A DNA stretch of 64,000 nt from Nocardioidaceae bacterium. GTDB lineage: Bacteria > Actinomycetota > Actinomycetes > Propionibacteriales > Nocardioidaceae. Of this stretch, positions 10,439-19,824 are shown one piece after another. The stretch lies in assembly GCA_009780515.1 (NCBI GenBank), contig WQZX01000005.1:1-64000 (forward strand), in the 5' to 3' direction. The first letter of the stretch is position 1. Every line of letters begins with the position of its first letter. Under the pieces are notes generated by a model. That model was not told where the DNA came from. It did not search any database and saw only the letters and a list, made by a program, of their open reading frames with translations. Both the position numbers and the translations under genes were made by a program.

Positions 10439-12565
10439 TCATGGCCTCACGGGGATCGCGGTGACGACCAGGTTGCGCCGGTAGTGGAAGGCGCCGTTCG
10501 GGTGTGTCACCTTGTCCGTGCAGGTGATCAGGACGAGCTGCCGTCGCATGCCTTGTGCGAAGAGCGAGCGTGGGAGTCGCGTTCGGTCCACGCTGCGTGA
10601 GCCGGTCACCCGCCACCGTGTGGTCGCGCCGTCCGGAGCGACGGTGGTGATGATCGCGCCGGCCCGTACACGGCGCAGTCGGGCGAAGGGGCCGAGCCGT
10701 CCATGGTCGTCGGCGACGTGTCCGACGACCACAGAGGTGCCGACCAGGGAGTCCAGTGAGGTGCCGCCTGACCACCAGCCCCCGTCGGCCAGGTCGTGGG
10801 GCGGGGCGAGGCGCCTGCCGTGGAAGCCGACCGGTAGCAGGGCTGCCGACAACCGCACACTCGGGATTCGAACGCCTGCGGGCGAACCGGCTCGCTGGGC
10901 CGCACGGCGCGAGCCGCCGGTGTCGACCACAGGGTGGTGGGGAACTTCAGGGTGCGGTGGACGGACCGCGGTGGTCTCGCCAGCGATGCCCAGGTGCGTC
11001 CATCCTGTGGCGACGGTGAGCCCGGTGGCGTCGAGACGCTCCTCGTAGCTGTAGCAGCCGCCACGTCGGACGACCGTCCTTCCGACCGTGACGCGGGTGG
11101 TCGTGGGCCGGCCGATGGCGGTCACTTGACCGCGGGCCCGCGTCGGGGCGTCGGACCACCGGACACCCTGGCAGGTCGAGCCGTACGGCGCGACGGGTCC
11201 GCGCAGACGCCAGCGCAGTGTTGCTTGCAGCCCGCTCGGGAGACCGGTGACGACGACTGCGTCGCGCAACGTCTTGCCGGCGACGATGCGCCGTTGCGAG
11301 ACGGCGGTGTGGATCACGGGCTTCGCGCGAGCGGTGCTCGTCTCGGCGACGTTCCCGGGCGTCGACCACCGTGTCGCCCTGGTGGTGGCCGAGGCGTCCA
11401 AGCGCTCGACGTAGGTATAGCAACCGGGCTGCGACACGCGCGTTCGCCCGACCTGGGCCCCGGCGGATCCGGTGAGGCTGAACGTGCCGCTGCCCGCGAC
11501 GGGGGCCGAGCCCCAATCGAGCGCCGCGCATCCGGTCGTGCCGGGCAGGACCGGGCCGAGCAGGCGCCACCTGCCCCGGAGACTCGCGGAACCGGAACCG
11601 GAAACCGTCACCGTGTCGACGAGGGTGGAGCCGGTCATGACAGTGCGGTCGCTGACCGTGGTGTGCAGGGCGGGCCGGGGGAGTGCGGCGAGGCGACGAC
11701 GGCGCGTCACCGCCCCCATGCCGGCGTCGACCGCAACTCGCTGGTAGTGCCTCCCCGTCCGGACCATCCGGTACCCGGAGGCAGGAAGGCCGGCGTAGCG
11801 CATGGCGAGATGAACCGGGCCGCCGCCGACTCGCGTCCAGCGAACGCTGACGGGCTTGACGCGCGATCGTCCGTGCCACACCCGGCGCCCGTCTGCGAAG
11901 ACGCCGCCCCGCAGCTCGAGGGTCACGGCGACTCCGGGCACGAGCCGGCCCACGCCGGCATGGACCCCGATCCCGGAGACCACGTCGTGACCGAGGGTCG
12001 CCGCCTCCGAGTAGCCGCTACGCGGCGCCGCGTAGCGGCGTGCCCCGGCCAGCATCCTCACCTCGTGACGATGGATCCTGCGGTACGTGCCAGGTGACTC
12101 GTGGCGCAGATCCTGCAGGTGCCGACGCATCCGCCGCGCGCCCGAATTGAGGTGCAGATCCAAGCCGACCGCCCACCACAGAGCGGCCGCCGTGATCGGG
12201 TCTCGTCGGGCCGTCGGCAGGTAGCGAGAGGTGAGGAAGCCCGCCTGCGGGTCGCGGCGGTAGACGTCGTGCCCGCCTCGGGTCGGCCACACCCGTCTGC
12301 CGGTGTCGAGGCAGATCCCGATGCGGCCGTCGGGAAGTCGACCGACACCCAGGGCTGCACCACCGGCCGTCACGTATCCGGTGAAGCCGGGCTGGTGGGT
12401 CGATCCTGGCCCGAGCGTCCGGTGTGGTCGCGACGCCGTCGGCCGCACCGGAGCATCGGCCGAGGAAGCGGGCGCGGTCGGCAGCAAGAAGCCGACCAGA
12501 GCTCCGAGAAGCGCGAGCAGGGAGAGGCGCAGGAAGAGGCGGGCGACGAGCTGGCATCGGTTCAT
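10439..12565 (-). CDS. secreted adhesin-like repeat protein fused to a class E/F-type sortase
   Basis: 708 residues, not a standard architecture. Residues 1-37 are a signal peptide (LLALLGALVGFLLPTAPASSADA). Residues about 60-200 resemble an actinobacterial thioester-adhesin domain (GRIGICLDTGRRVWP with Cys85, then PITAAALWWAVG), but the usual Gln before the 'AIW' motif is Ala, so no thioester is expected. Two about 115-residue Ig-like repeats follow (300-410, 418-533), each with two Cys and a GCYTYVERLDA or GCYSYEERLDA signature. Residues 563-708 are a sortase: His616 in VVGHVAD, Cys682 in LITCTD, Arg696/697 in HYRRNLV. There is no LPXTG anchor. It stands alone between terminators. Sortase call is firm; the upstream domain names are inferred by motif. 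Confidence 0.75.
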   Translation of the reverse strand: MNRCQLVARLFLRLSLLALLGALVGFLLPTAPASSADAPVRPTASRPHRTLGPGSTHQPGFTGYVTAGGAALGVGRLPDGRIGICLDTGRRVWPTRGGHDVYRRDPQAGFLTSRYLPTARRDPITAAALWWAVGLDLHLNSGARRMRRHLQDLRHESPGTYRRIHRHEVRMLAGARRYAAPRSGYSEAATLGHDVVSGIGVHAGVGRLVPGVAVTLELRGGVFADGRRVWHGRSRVKPVSVRWTRVGGGPVHLAMRYAGLPASGYRMVRTGRHYQRVAVDAGMGAVTRRRRLAALPRPALHTTVSDRTVMTGSTLVDTVTVSGSGSASLRGRWRLLGPVLPGTTGCAALDWGSAPVAGSGTFSLTGSAGAQVGRTRVSQPGCYTYVERLDASATTRATRWSTPGNVAETSTARAKPVIHTAVSQRRIVAGKTLRDAVVVTGLPSGLQATLRWRLRGPVAPYGSTCQGVRWSDAPTRARGQVTAIGRPTTTRVTVGRTVVRRGGCYSYEERLDATGLTVATGWTHLGIAGETTAVRPPHPEVPHHPVVDTGGSRRAAQRAGSPAGVRIPSVRLSAALLPVGFHGRRLAPPHDLADGGWWSGGTSLDSLVGTSVVVGHVADDHGRLGPFARLRRVRAGAIITTVAPDGATTRWRVTGSRSVDRTRLPRSLFAQGMRRQLVLITCTDKVTHPNGAFHYRRNLVVTAIPVRP

Positions 12566-12617
12566 GACGCAGGATCGTGCCGTCGGCCGACGACGGCGAG
12601 GCCATGCCGAGCAGAGC

Positions 12618-12645
12618 CCTGTGGAGAGACCCCGGCCTCCACAGG
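12618..12645. terminator. terminator of the tkt-tal-pgi-pgl operon
   Basis: CCTGTGGAG (12618-12626) and CTCCACAGG (12637-12645) form a perfect 9-bp stem with a 10-base loop, about 110 bases beyond the pgl stop in the direction of transcription. The rest of 12566-12754 shows no gene; it must also hold the promoter of the sortase-fusion gene. Confidence 0.5.
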
Positions 12646-12754
12646 CTCCGCCCCGACACAGCGGCCGTCATGTGACCGACGTGGCGGGTGGGACCGGCAA
12701 GCCGACTATCCGCGCGCTTGGACGGCTGCGCCGTGGCGGCGGCTGGCGCGTGGA

Positions 12755-13492
12755 TCAGATCTGCGAGGCGGCGGCCTGGTCGACGAACCAGATGGTCTCG
12801 CTCTTGCCCTGCACGCCGCGGGCGGGGGTCTCCGCGATGGAGCCGTCGTCGGCGAGCGCGCGGCGTACGGCGTCCGCCTTGCCCTCGCCGCTGACCAGGA
12901 ACCAGACCGAGGCGGAGTGGCCGAGGGCGGGGTAGGTGAGGGTGACGCGCTCCGGCGGGGGCTTCGGCGAGCCGGTCACGCCGACGGCGATCTGGTCGTC
13001 GACGTGCAGCTGCGGGAAGCCGGGGAAGAGCGAGGCGATGTGGCCGTCGGGTCCGATGCCGAGCATGGTCACGAGGAACTCACCGCTGCCCTTGGTGCGC
13101 AGCTCCGCGCTGTAGGCCTTGGCGCCCTCGTCCACCGAGCAGGCGGACGACGGCGTCGGCATCTCGTGGATCCGGCTGGCCGGCACCCCGAGCGGCTCGA
13201 GGAACGCCTCGCGGGCGCCGCGCGAGTTGCGGTCGGACGAGTCGAGGTCGACGTACCGCTCGTCGCCCCACCAGAAGTCGACCGCGCTCCAGTCGACGGC
13301 GGAGGCCGCGCCCAGGCGACCGATCTCGCGGTGGACCTCCTCGGCGATGGTCCCCCCGGTCAGGCAGACGGCGGGTACGCCGCCGGCGGCCTGCGCGTCG
13401 GCGATCCGGCTCAGCAGCTCGCCGGCCACCGCGGTCGAGAGGGTCGCCGGGTCGGGCTGGACGTCGACGCGGGGGGACGGGATGGTGTCCAT
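12755..13492 (-). CDS. pgl: 6-phosphogluconolactonase
   Basis: Hydrolyses 6-phosphogluconolactone in the oxidative pentose phosphate pathway (DevB/SOL family). 245 residues beginning [11 protein letters not shown]; motifs VCLTGGTIAEEV, WWGDERYVDLDSSDRNSRGAREAFL and MLGIGPDGHIASLFPG are intact. The ORF track merges it with an out-of-frame read of pgi; the ATG at 13492 overlaps the pgi stop (TGATG). Last gene of the leftward sugar-phosphate operon. Its usual partners zwf and opcA are absent here. Confidence 0.92.
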   Translation of the reverse strand: MDTIPSPRVDVQPDPATLSTAVAGELLSRIADAQAAGGVPAVCLTGGTIAEEVHREIGRLGAASAVDWSAVDFWWGDERYVDLDSSDRNSRGAREAFLEPLGVPASRIHEMPTPSSACSVDEGAKAYSAELRTKGSGEFLVTMLGIGPDGHIASLFPGFPQLHVDDQIAVGVTGSPKPPPERVTLTYPALGHSASVWFLVSGEGKADAVRRALADDGSIAETPARGVQGKSETIWFVDQAAASQI

Positions 13493-15147
13493 CAGGCCTT
13501 CCGATGCTGGTGGTAGTAGTCGATGAGCCCCTGGGTCGACGCGTCCTGCGCGTCGAGGGCCGACCGGTCGCCGGCGATGGCCGGGGCGACCTGGAGCGCG
13601 AGCTGCTTGCCGAGCTCGACACCCCACTGGTCGAAGCTGTCGATGCCCCAGACGGCACCCTGGGTGAACGTGATGTGCTCGTAGAGCGCGATCAGCTGGC
13701 CCAGCACCGACGGCGTGAGGGCAGGCGCCATGATCGAGGTCGTCGGCCGGTTGCCGGTGAAGGTGCGCGCCGGCACGAGCCGCTCGGCGGTGCCCTCCGC
13801 GCGGACCTCGTCGGGCGTCTTGCCGAAGGCCAGCGCCTTGGTCTGGGCGAAGAAGTTCGCGAGGAACAGCTCGTGGACGTCGACGTCGCCGTCCTTCAGG
13901 GCGTGCGCGGGGTTGGCGAAGCCGATGAAGTCCGCGGGGATGAGCCGGGTGCCCTGGTGGATGAGCTGGTAGAAGGCGTGCTGGCCGTTGGTGCCGGGCT
14001 CGCCCCAGAACACCTCGCCGGTCTCCGTGGTGACCGGCGAGCCGTCCCACCGCACGCCCTTGCCGTTGGACTCCATCGTGAGCTGCTGGAGGTACGCCGG
14101 GAAGCGGTGGAGGTACTGGGAGTAGGGCAGCACGGCGTGCGTGTGCGCGCCGAGGAAGTTGGTGTACCAGATGTTCAGCAGGCCCATCTGCGCCGGCACG
14201 TTCTGCTCGAGAGGGGCGGTGCGGAAGTGCTCGTCCATGGCGTGGAAGCCGGCCAGGAGCTCGGCGAACCGCTCGGGCCCGATCGCGACCGCGAGCGTCG
14301 TACCGATGGCGGAGTCGACCGAGTAGCGGCCGCCGACCCAGTCCCAGAAGCCGAAGGCGTTGTCGGGGTCGATGCCGAAGTCGGCGACCTTGTCGAGCGC
14401 GGTGGAGACGGCGACGAAGTGCTTCGCCACGGCGTCCTTGCGGTCGACGCCCGCGCCGAGCCCGTCGAGCAGCCACGACCGGCACAGCCGGGCGTTGGTC
14501 AGCGTCTCGAGGGTGCCGAAGGTCTTGCTGGACACCACGAACAGCGTCGTCTCCGGGTCGAGACCGCTCAGCTTCTCGGCCGCGTCGGTCGGGTCGATGT
14601 TGCTGATGAACCGGCACTCCAGGCCGTCCTGCCGGTAGGGCTTGAGCGCCTCGTAGGCCATCACCGGCCCGAGGTCCGAGCCGCCGATGCCGATGTTGAC
14701 GACCGTCGCGATGGGCCGCCCGGTGGCACCCGTCCACTCGCCCGAGCGCACCTTGTCGGCGAACGCGTAGACCCGCGCCAGAACCTCGTGGACGGCAGGT
14801 ACGACGTCATCCCCGTCGGCCATCACGACGGCGCCCTCCGGCTGCCGGAGCGCGGTGTGCAGTACCGCGCGGCCCTCGGTGCTGTTGATGTGGGCGCCCG
14901 CGAACATGGCGTCGCGGCGGGCCTCGACGCCGATCTCGGCGGCCAGGGCGCGCAGCGCCCGCCAGACGTCGGGGGTGAGGAGGTTCTTCGACAGGTCGAC
15001 GTGGAGGTCGGCCGCCTGGAGCGTCGACTTGCGCACCCAGTCGGCGTCGGCGAGGGCGCCGCGCAGGTCGGGCCGGTAGCCGGCCGCCAGCTCGGTCAGC
15101 CGGGCCCAGGCATCCGTCGTGGTCGGGTCGGTGGCGCTCGCGCTCAC
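13492..15147 (-). CDS. pgi: glucose-6-phosphate isomerase
   Basis: Interconverts glucose-6-phosphate and fructose-6-phosphate. 551 residues with the PGI signatures [70 protein letters not shown] and the C-terminal [13 protein letters not shown] active-site lysine. GTG start four bases after the tal stop, coupled to pgl at its end. It occupies the operon slot between tal and pgl that holds zwf-opcA in mycobacteria and many relatives. Confidence 0.96.
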   Translation of the reverse strand: MSASATDPTTTDAWARLTELAAGYRPDLRGALADADWVRKSTLQAADLHVDLSKNLLTPDVWRALRALAAEIGVEARRDAMFAGAHINSTEGRAVLHTALRQPEGAVVMADGDDVVPAVHEVLARVYAFADKVRSGEWTGATGRPIATVVNIGIGGSDLGPVMAYEALKPYRQDGLECRFISNIDPTDAAEKLSGLDPETTLFVVSSKTFGTLETLTNARLCRSWLLDGLGAGVDRKDAVAKHFVAVSTALDKVADFGIDPDNAFGFWDWVGGRYSVDSAIGTTLAVAIGPERFAELLAGFHAMDEHFRTAPLEQNVPAQMGLLNIWYTNFLGAHTHAVLPYSQYLHRFPAYLQQLTMESNGKGVRWDGSPVTTETGEVFWGEPGTNGQHAFYQLIHQGTRLIPADFIGFANPAHALKDGDVDVHELFLANFFAQTKALAFGKTPDEVRAEGTAERLVPARTFTGNRPTTSIMAPALTPSVLGQLIALYEHITFTQGAVWGIDSFDQWGVELGKQLALQVAPAIAGDRSALDAQDASTQGLIDYYHQHRKA

Positions 15148-15151
15148 CGGA

Positions 15152-16267
15152 TCAGACCGCCCGCTCCATCTGGCCCTTGACGGTCTCGACCAGCTCGGTC
15201 CAGGAGACCTTGAACTTCTCGACGCCCTCGGTCTCGAGCACGAGGAAGACGTCGGTCAGGTCGACGCCCAGCGCGGACAGGTCGTCGAAGACGCCCTGCG
15301 CCTCGGCGCCCCTGCCGCTCACCTGGTCGCCGCCGTTCTCGGCTGACAGCTCGCCGTGGTCGGCAAAGGCCCGCAGCGTCTTCTCCGGCATCGTGTTGAC
15401 CGTGTCGGCGACGACGAGGTCCGCGACGTACAGCGTGTCGGGGTAGTCCGGGTTCTTCACACCGGTCGAGGCCCAGAGCGGGCGCTGCGGGTTGGCCCCG
15501 GCGTCGGCAAGGGCCTTCCAGCGGTCGGACGCGAGCACCTCCTCGAACGCGGCGTACGCGAGGCGGGCGTTGGCGAGCGCGGCCTTGCCGCGGGCGGCCA
15601 GCGCCTCGTCGGAGCCGATCTTCTCCAGCCGCGCGTCGATCTCGGTGTCGACGCGCGACACGAAGAAGGAGGCCACCGACTGGATGGTGGCGAGGTCGAT
15701 GCCCTTGTCCTTGGCCTGCTCGAGACCGGCGATGTAGGCGTCCATCACCTCGCGGTGACGCTCGACGGAGAAGATCAGCGTCACGTTCACCGAGATGCCC
15801 TCGGCGATCGCCGCCGTGATCGCCGGCAGCCCCTCCTTGGTGGCGGGGATCTTGATCAGCGCGTTCGGGCGGTCGACGGCGGCCCAGAGAGCCTTCGCCG
15901 AGGCGATGGTGGCGTCGGTGTCGTTGGCCAGGGTGGGCTCGACCTCGATAGACACCCGGCCGTCGGCCTTGGTGGATCGCGCGACCGGCGCGAGGATGTC
16001 GCAGGCGTTGCGGACGTCCTCGGTGGTCAGCTCGAAGATCACCTCGTCGACGTCCTTGCCGGCGGCGACGAGGTCGCGCACCTGCTGGTCGTAGCGCTCG
16101 CCGTCGGCGATCGCGCCCGCGAAGATGGTCGGGTTGGTCGTCACGCCGACGACCGAGCTCTTCTCGACGAGCTCGGCCAGGTTGCCGGTCTCGATGCGCT
16201 CGCGCGACAGGTCGTCGAGCCAGATGGACACCCCGGCGTCGGACAGGGCCTTCAGACGGTCCGTCAT
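15152..16267 (-). CDS. tal: transaldolase
   Basis: Transfers a dihydroxyacetone unit between sugar phosphates in the non-oxidative pentose phosphate pathway. 371 residues, with [15 protein letters not shown] near the N-terminus, the Schiff-base lysine in [11 protein letters not shown] (about residue 140) and [11 protein letters not shown]. This is the longer actinobacterial/cyanobacterial type. The ATG at 16267 ([19 protein letters not shown]) has a near-perfect AGGAGG Shine-Dalgarno; the ORF track's longer version is a read-through from tkt in another frame. Confidence 0.95.
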   Translation of the reverse strand: MTDRLKALSDAGVSIWLDDLSRERIETGNLAELVEKSSVVGVTTNPTIFAGAIADGERYDQQVRDLVAAGKDVDEVIFELTTEDVRNACDILAPVARSTKADGRVSIEVEPTLANDTDATIASAKALWAAVDRPNALIKIPATKEGLPAITAAIAEGISVNVTLIFSVERHREVMDAYIAGLEQAKDKGIDLATIQSVASFFVSRVDTEIDARLEKIGSDEALAARGKAALANARLAYAAFEEVLASDRWKALADAGANPQRPLWASTGVKNPDYPDTLYVADLVVADTVNTMPEKTLRAFADHGELSAENGGDQVSGRGAEAQGVFDDLSALGVDLTDVFLVLETEGVEKFKVSWTELVETVKGQMERAV

Positions 16268-16320
16268 TGATCCTCCTCGATAGGTGCCGACCGGCTCGTG
16301 GTGGTCGCCGGTCGGCGTTG

Positions 16321-18438
16321 TCAGTGGTGACCCTTGGCGGTGGCCAGGGTCTCCTTGGCCGCGCTCACGACGGCCTCGGGGGTGAAGCCGTACTCGCGGA
16401 ACAGCGTGGCGGCATCGGCGCTCGCGCCGAAGTGGTCGATGCTGACGATGCGGCCGGCATCGCCGACGTACTCGCGCCACCCCTGCTTGACGCCGGCCTC
16501 GACGGAGACGCGGGCCTTCACGGTGGGCGGGATGACCGAGTCGCGGTAGGCCTGCGTCTGCTCCTCGAACCACTCCTGGCACGGCATCGACACGACGCGC
16601 GCGTTGATGCCCTCGGCCTTGAGCTGCTCGCGGGCGGCGACGGCGAGCTGCACCTCGGACCCCGTCGCGATTAGTACGACGTCGGGCTCGCCGCCCTCGG
16701 CGTCGATGAGGACGTAGCCGCCCTTGGCGACGTGCTCGGTCGTCGCGAAGCCGTCGGCGCCGCGAGGGAACGTCGGCAGGTTCTGGCGGGACAGGATGAG
16801 CGCGTGCGGCCGGTCGGCCAGCGCGAGGGCGGCGCCCCACACGGCCGAGGTCTCGTTGGCGTCCGCCGGCCGGACCACGTCGAGACCCGGGATGGCGCGC
16901 AGGGCGGCGAGGTGCTCGATCGGCTGGTGGGTCGGGCCGTCCTCGCCGAGACCGATGGAGTCGTGGGTCCAGACGTGGATGACCGGTGCGCCCATCAGCG
17001 CACCTACACGGACCGCGCCGCGCATGTAGTCGGAGAACTGCAGGAAGGTGCCGCCGAAGACCCGGGTGCCACCGTGGACGGCGATGCCGTTCATGATCGC
17101 GCCCATGCCGTGCTCGCGGATGCCGAAGTGCAGCACCCGGCCGTGCAGCGGGTCGCCCTCCCACTCGCCGGTGGAGCGGTCCTTCGGGATGAACGAGGCC
17201 GCGCCCTTGATCGTGGTGTTGTTCGAGCCCGCGAGGTCGGCGGAGCCGCCCCACAGCTCCGGCATGATCTCGGCGATCGCGTTGATGACCTTGCCCGAGG
17301 CCGCGCGGGTGGCGAGGCCCTTCGGGTCGGCCTCGAAGACGGGCAGCGCCGCGTCGAGGCCCTCGGGGACGGCGCGCTTGCGCATCCGGGCCAGGAGGGC
17401 GGCACCGTCGGGGTTGGCCGCGGCCCACGCGGACTGCTTCTCGTCCCACTCGGCGGCGAGCGCCTTGCCGCGCTCGACCAGGCCGCGGGTGTGGGCGATG
17501 ACCTCGTCGGGGACCTCGAACTTCTTCTCGGGGTCGAAGCCGAGGACCTTCTTCGTGGCGATGATCTCGTCGTCGCCGAGGGCACTGCCGTGCGCGGCCT
17601 CGGTGTTCTGTGCGTTCGGTGCGGGCCAGGCGATGACCGTGCGCAGCACGATGAGCGAGGGCTTGTCCGTGACGGCCTCGGCCGCCTTCAGAGCCTCGTG
17701 GAGGGCCGGGACGTCCTCGTCGTAGCCGCCGCCGTCGTACGCGGCACCGTTGTCGGTCCAGTCGACGGTCTGGACATGCCAGCCGTAGGCCTCGTAGCGC
17801 TTCGCGACATCCTCGCTGAAGGCGACGTCGGTGTCGCCCTCGATCGAGATGCGGTTGCGGTCGTAGATCATCGTGAGGTTGCCGAGCTCCTGGGTGCCGG
17901 CGATCGAGGACGCCTCGCCGGAGACGCCCTCCTCCAGGTCGCCGTCGGAGCAGAGGGCGTAGACGTGGTGGTCGAAGAGCGACTCGCCCTCGGGGGCGTC
18001 GGGGTCGAGCAGACCGCGTTCGCGCCGGGCGGCCATCGCCATGCCGACGGCGTTCGCGACGCCCTGGCCGAGCGGGCCGGTGGTGACCTCGACGCCGGCG
18101 GTGTGCCCGAACTCCGGGTGGCCGGGGGTCTTGCTGCCCCAGGTGCGCAGCGCCTCGAGGTCGGAGAGCTCGAGGCCGAACCCGCCGAGGTAGAGCTGGG
18201 TGTAGAGCGTGATCGAGCTGTGGCCGCAGGACAGGACGAAGCGGTCACGCCCCATCCAGTCGGGGTTCGCGGGGTCGTGCCGCATCACCTTCTGGAACAG
18301 CAGGTACGCCGCCGGGGCGAGGCTCATGGCCGTGCCGGGATGGCCGTTCCCGACCTTCTGCACGGCGTCCATGGCCAGCACTCGGGCGGTGTCGACCGCA
18401 CGCTTGTCGAGGTCGGTCCACTCCAGCTCCGGGATCAT
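16321..18438 (-). CDS. tkt: transketolase
   Basis: Thiamine-diphosphate enzyme transferring two-carbon units between sugar phosphates. 705 residues: [20 protein letters not shown] (HPG), ThDP motif beginning [16 protein letters not shown] and ending [13 protein letters not shown], and the pyrimidine-binding region [15 protein letters not shown] with [22 protein letters not shown] at 18438 ([11 protein letters not shown]) lies seven bases after a TAGGCT hexamer on the minus strand; the 100-codon upstream extension in the track is spurious. First gene of tkt-tal-pgi-pgl, divergent from ctaB. Confidence 0.96.
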   Translation of the reverse strand: MIPELEWTDLDKRAVDTARVLAMDAVQKVGNGHPGTAMSLAPAAYLLFQKVMRHDPANPDWMGRDRFVLSCGHSSITLYTQLYLGGFGLELSDLEALRTWGSKTPGHPEFGHTAGVEVTTGPLGQGVANAVGMAMAARRERGLLDPDAPEGESLFDHHVYALCSDGDLEEGVSGEASSIAGTQELGNLTMIYDRNRISIEGDTDVAFSEDVAKRYEAYGWHVQTVDWTDNGAAYDGGGYDEDVPALHEALKAAEAVTDKPSLIVLRTVIAWPAPNAQNTEAAHGSALGDDEIIATKKVLGFDPEKKFEVPDEVIAHTRGLVERGKALAAEWDEKQSAWAAANPDGAALLARMRKRAVPEGLDAALPVFEADPKGLATRAASGKVINAIAEIMPELWGGSADLAGSNNTTIKGAASFIPKDRSTGEWEGDPLHGRVLHFGIREHGMGAIMNGIAVHGGTRVFGGTFLQFSDYMRGAVRVGALMGAPVIHVWTHDSIGLGEDGPTHQPIEHLAALRAIPGLDVVRPADANETSAVWGAALALADRPHALILSRQNLPTFPRGADGFATTEHVAKGGYVLIDAEGGEPDVVLIATGSEVQLAVAAREQLKAEGINARVVSMPCQEWFEEQTQAYRDSVIPPTVKARVSVEAGVKQGWREYVGDAGRIVSIDHFGASADAATLFREYGFTPEAVVSAAKETLATAKGHH

Positions 18439-18445
18439 GTGTCCG

Positions 18446-18451
18446 AGCCTA
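18446..18451 (-). promoter_or_regulatory. -10 hexamer TAGGCT, tkt operon
   Basis: TAGGCT (minus strand) ends seven bases before the tkt ATG, implying a leaderless operon transcript. Confidence 0.5.
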
Positions 18452-18614
18452 TCTAGGCGATCGGAGCGAGCGACAGCGCCGGGCGAGGAACGAGACCGGG
18501 CGCTGGCCGCGAGCGAGGGAGCAAGCCGCGCAGCGGCAGTGACGTGACGAAGCCGACAGGCCGTCCGGGTCGACGTCACGTGCCCTCGAAGCGGGAACGG
18601 GAGATGAACGCGGC

Positions 18615-18620
18615 TACACT
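18615..18620 (+). promoter_or_regulatory. -10 hexamer TACACT, ctaB
   Basis: TACACT ends eight bases before the ctaB GTG at 18629. The GC-rich 190-base tkt-ctaB interval (18439-18628) otherwise holds no recognised gene. Confidence 0.45.
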
Positions 18621-18628
18621 CCCTGACC

Positions 18629-19603
18629 GTGACTGCCGTCGATCCCGCGCGCCCCGAGCTGGGCGACCGCAGGCTCGTTCGAGGCGTCAACGGGATGGTC
18701 GCGGCCGACGAGCGTGCCGGTCTCCGTGACGTGGTCATGGCCTACGTCGGGCTGACCAAGCCCCGGGTCATCGAGCTGCTGCTCCTGACGACCGTGCCGG
18801 TGATGTTCTTCGCCGCGCGGGGCGTGCCGTCGCTCGGGCTGGTCGTCGCCACCGTCATCGGCGGCACCCTCTCGGCCGGCTCCGCCTCGGTCTTCAACTG
18901 CGTCTACGACCGCGACATCGACGAGCAGATGCGTCGTACCCGTCGCCGGGCGCTGCCGCGCCACATCGTCACGCCGGTCTCGGCGCTGCTGTTCGGCACC
19001 GTCCTGGGGGTCCTGTCGACGGTCGTGCTTGCCCTGTGGGTCAACCCGCTCTCGGCGGTGCTCTCGGTGGGTGCCAACGCGTTCTACGTGCTGGTCTACA
19101 CGATGCTGCTCAAGCGTCGTACGACCCAGAACATCGTGTGGGGCGGGATCGCCGGGTGCTTCCCGGCCCTGATCGGCTGGACGGCCGTCACCGACCGCCT
19201 CTCGTGGGCGCCGATCGTGCTGTTCCTGGTGGTCTTCTTCTGGACCCCGCCGCACACCTGGGCGCTGGCGCTGCGCTACCGCGAGGACTACGCCAACGTC
19301 GACGTGCCGATGCTGCCCGTCGTGAAGTCGGCCCGCAGCGTCGCCCGCCAGATCGTCGTCTACTCGTGGGTGATGGTCGCGACCTCGCTGGCCCTCTGGC
19401 CGATCGCGAGCACCGGCTGGTTCTACCCCGCCGCCGCGGCCGTGCTGGGTGCCGTGTTCCTCGTCCAGGCCCACCGGATGCTGGCCAGGACCAAGGACAC
19501 CGAGGACCTCTCCCGCATCCAGCCGATGCACCTCTTCCACAGCAGCAACCTGTACCTGTCGCTGCTGTTCGTCGCCGTCGCGATCGACCCGCTCATCCGG
19601 TAG
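18629..19603 (+). CDS. ctaB: protohaem IX farnesyltransferase (haem O synthase)
   Basis: UbiA-family integral membrane enzyme adding a farnesyl group to haem B for cytochrome c oxidase. 324 residues, about eight or nine membrane segments. The prenyl-diphosphate motif is [21 protein letters not shown] (about 90-110), and the second conserved loop contains [31 protein letters not shown] start placed by the TACACT hexamer. Neighbour to tkt as in mycobacteria; works before CtaA, encoded convergently downstream. Confidence 0.95.
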   Translation: MTAVDPARPELGDRRLVRGVNGMVAADERAGLRDVVMAYVGLTKPRVIELLLLTTVPVMFFAARGVPSLGLVVATVIGGTLSAGSASVFNCVYDRDIDEQMRRTRRRALPRHIVTPVSALLFGTVLGVLSTVVLALWVNPLSAVLSVGANAFYVLVYTMLLKRRTTQNIVWGGIAGCFPALIGWTAVTDRLSWAPIVLFLVVFFWTPPHTWALALRYREDYANVDVPMLPVVKSARSVARQIVVYSWVMVATSLALWPIASTGWFYPAAAAVLGAVFLVQAHRMLARTKDTEDLSRIQPMHLFHSSNLYLSLLFVAVAIDPLIR

Positions 19604-19641
19604 GGCGCTCGGGCGGTCGGGGTCGGCGGTCGGGGTCGTGC

Positions 19642-19780
19642 CGCTGTAACACGTCGTCCGCGGAACATGTCGCCTGTCGGCCTCTGTAGAAGGTCGCTGC
19701 AACCACGTACAAGAGCAGTGAGCGACGTACTACTTCGCCGGACAACGTGTTGCAGCGCCAGACAACGTGTTGCAGCGCCC
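19642..19780. repeat. inverted and tandem repeat element between ctaB and ctaA
   Basis: A 20-bp unit GACAACGTGTTGCAGCGCCA is tandemly repeated (19741-19760 and 19761-19780, 19 of 20 bases identical). An inverted copy, GCTGTAACACGTCGTC, lies at 19643-19658 (14 of 16 matching when reversed) and a fourth degenerate inverted copy GCTGCAACCACGT at 19696-19708. Folding the outer copies gives a long stem with a roughly 75-base loop. The element occupies the intergenic space between two convergent haem genes. It may be a non-autonomous mobile element, a terminator or a cluster of protein-binding sites. Confidence 0.6.
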
Positions 19781-19824
19781 GACGGGCCCGGACCCCGCCC
19801 GCCGCCCCTCGGAGCGCCCGAGCC

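Noticed and set aside
10934-12097. 387-residue plus-strand ORF opposite the sortase fusion
   Set aside because: Antisense shadow with no motif; the minus-strand protein has a signal peptide, repeats and a catalytic triad.
12755-14737. 660-residue minus-strand ORF
   Set aside because: Out-of-frame pgi sequence joined to pgl; pgl begins at 13492.
15152-17449. 765-residue minus-strand ORF
   Set aside because: Out-of-frame tkt sequence joined to tal; tal begins at 16267 with its own AGGAGG.
19741-19780. start of a CRISPR array
   Set aside because: Two directly adjacent 20-bp copies without spacers, plus inverted copies, do not fit a CRISPR repeat-spacer pattern; no cas genes.
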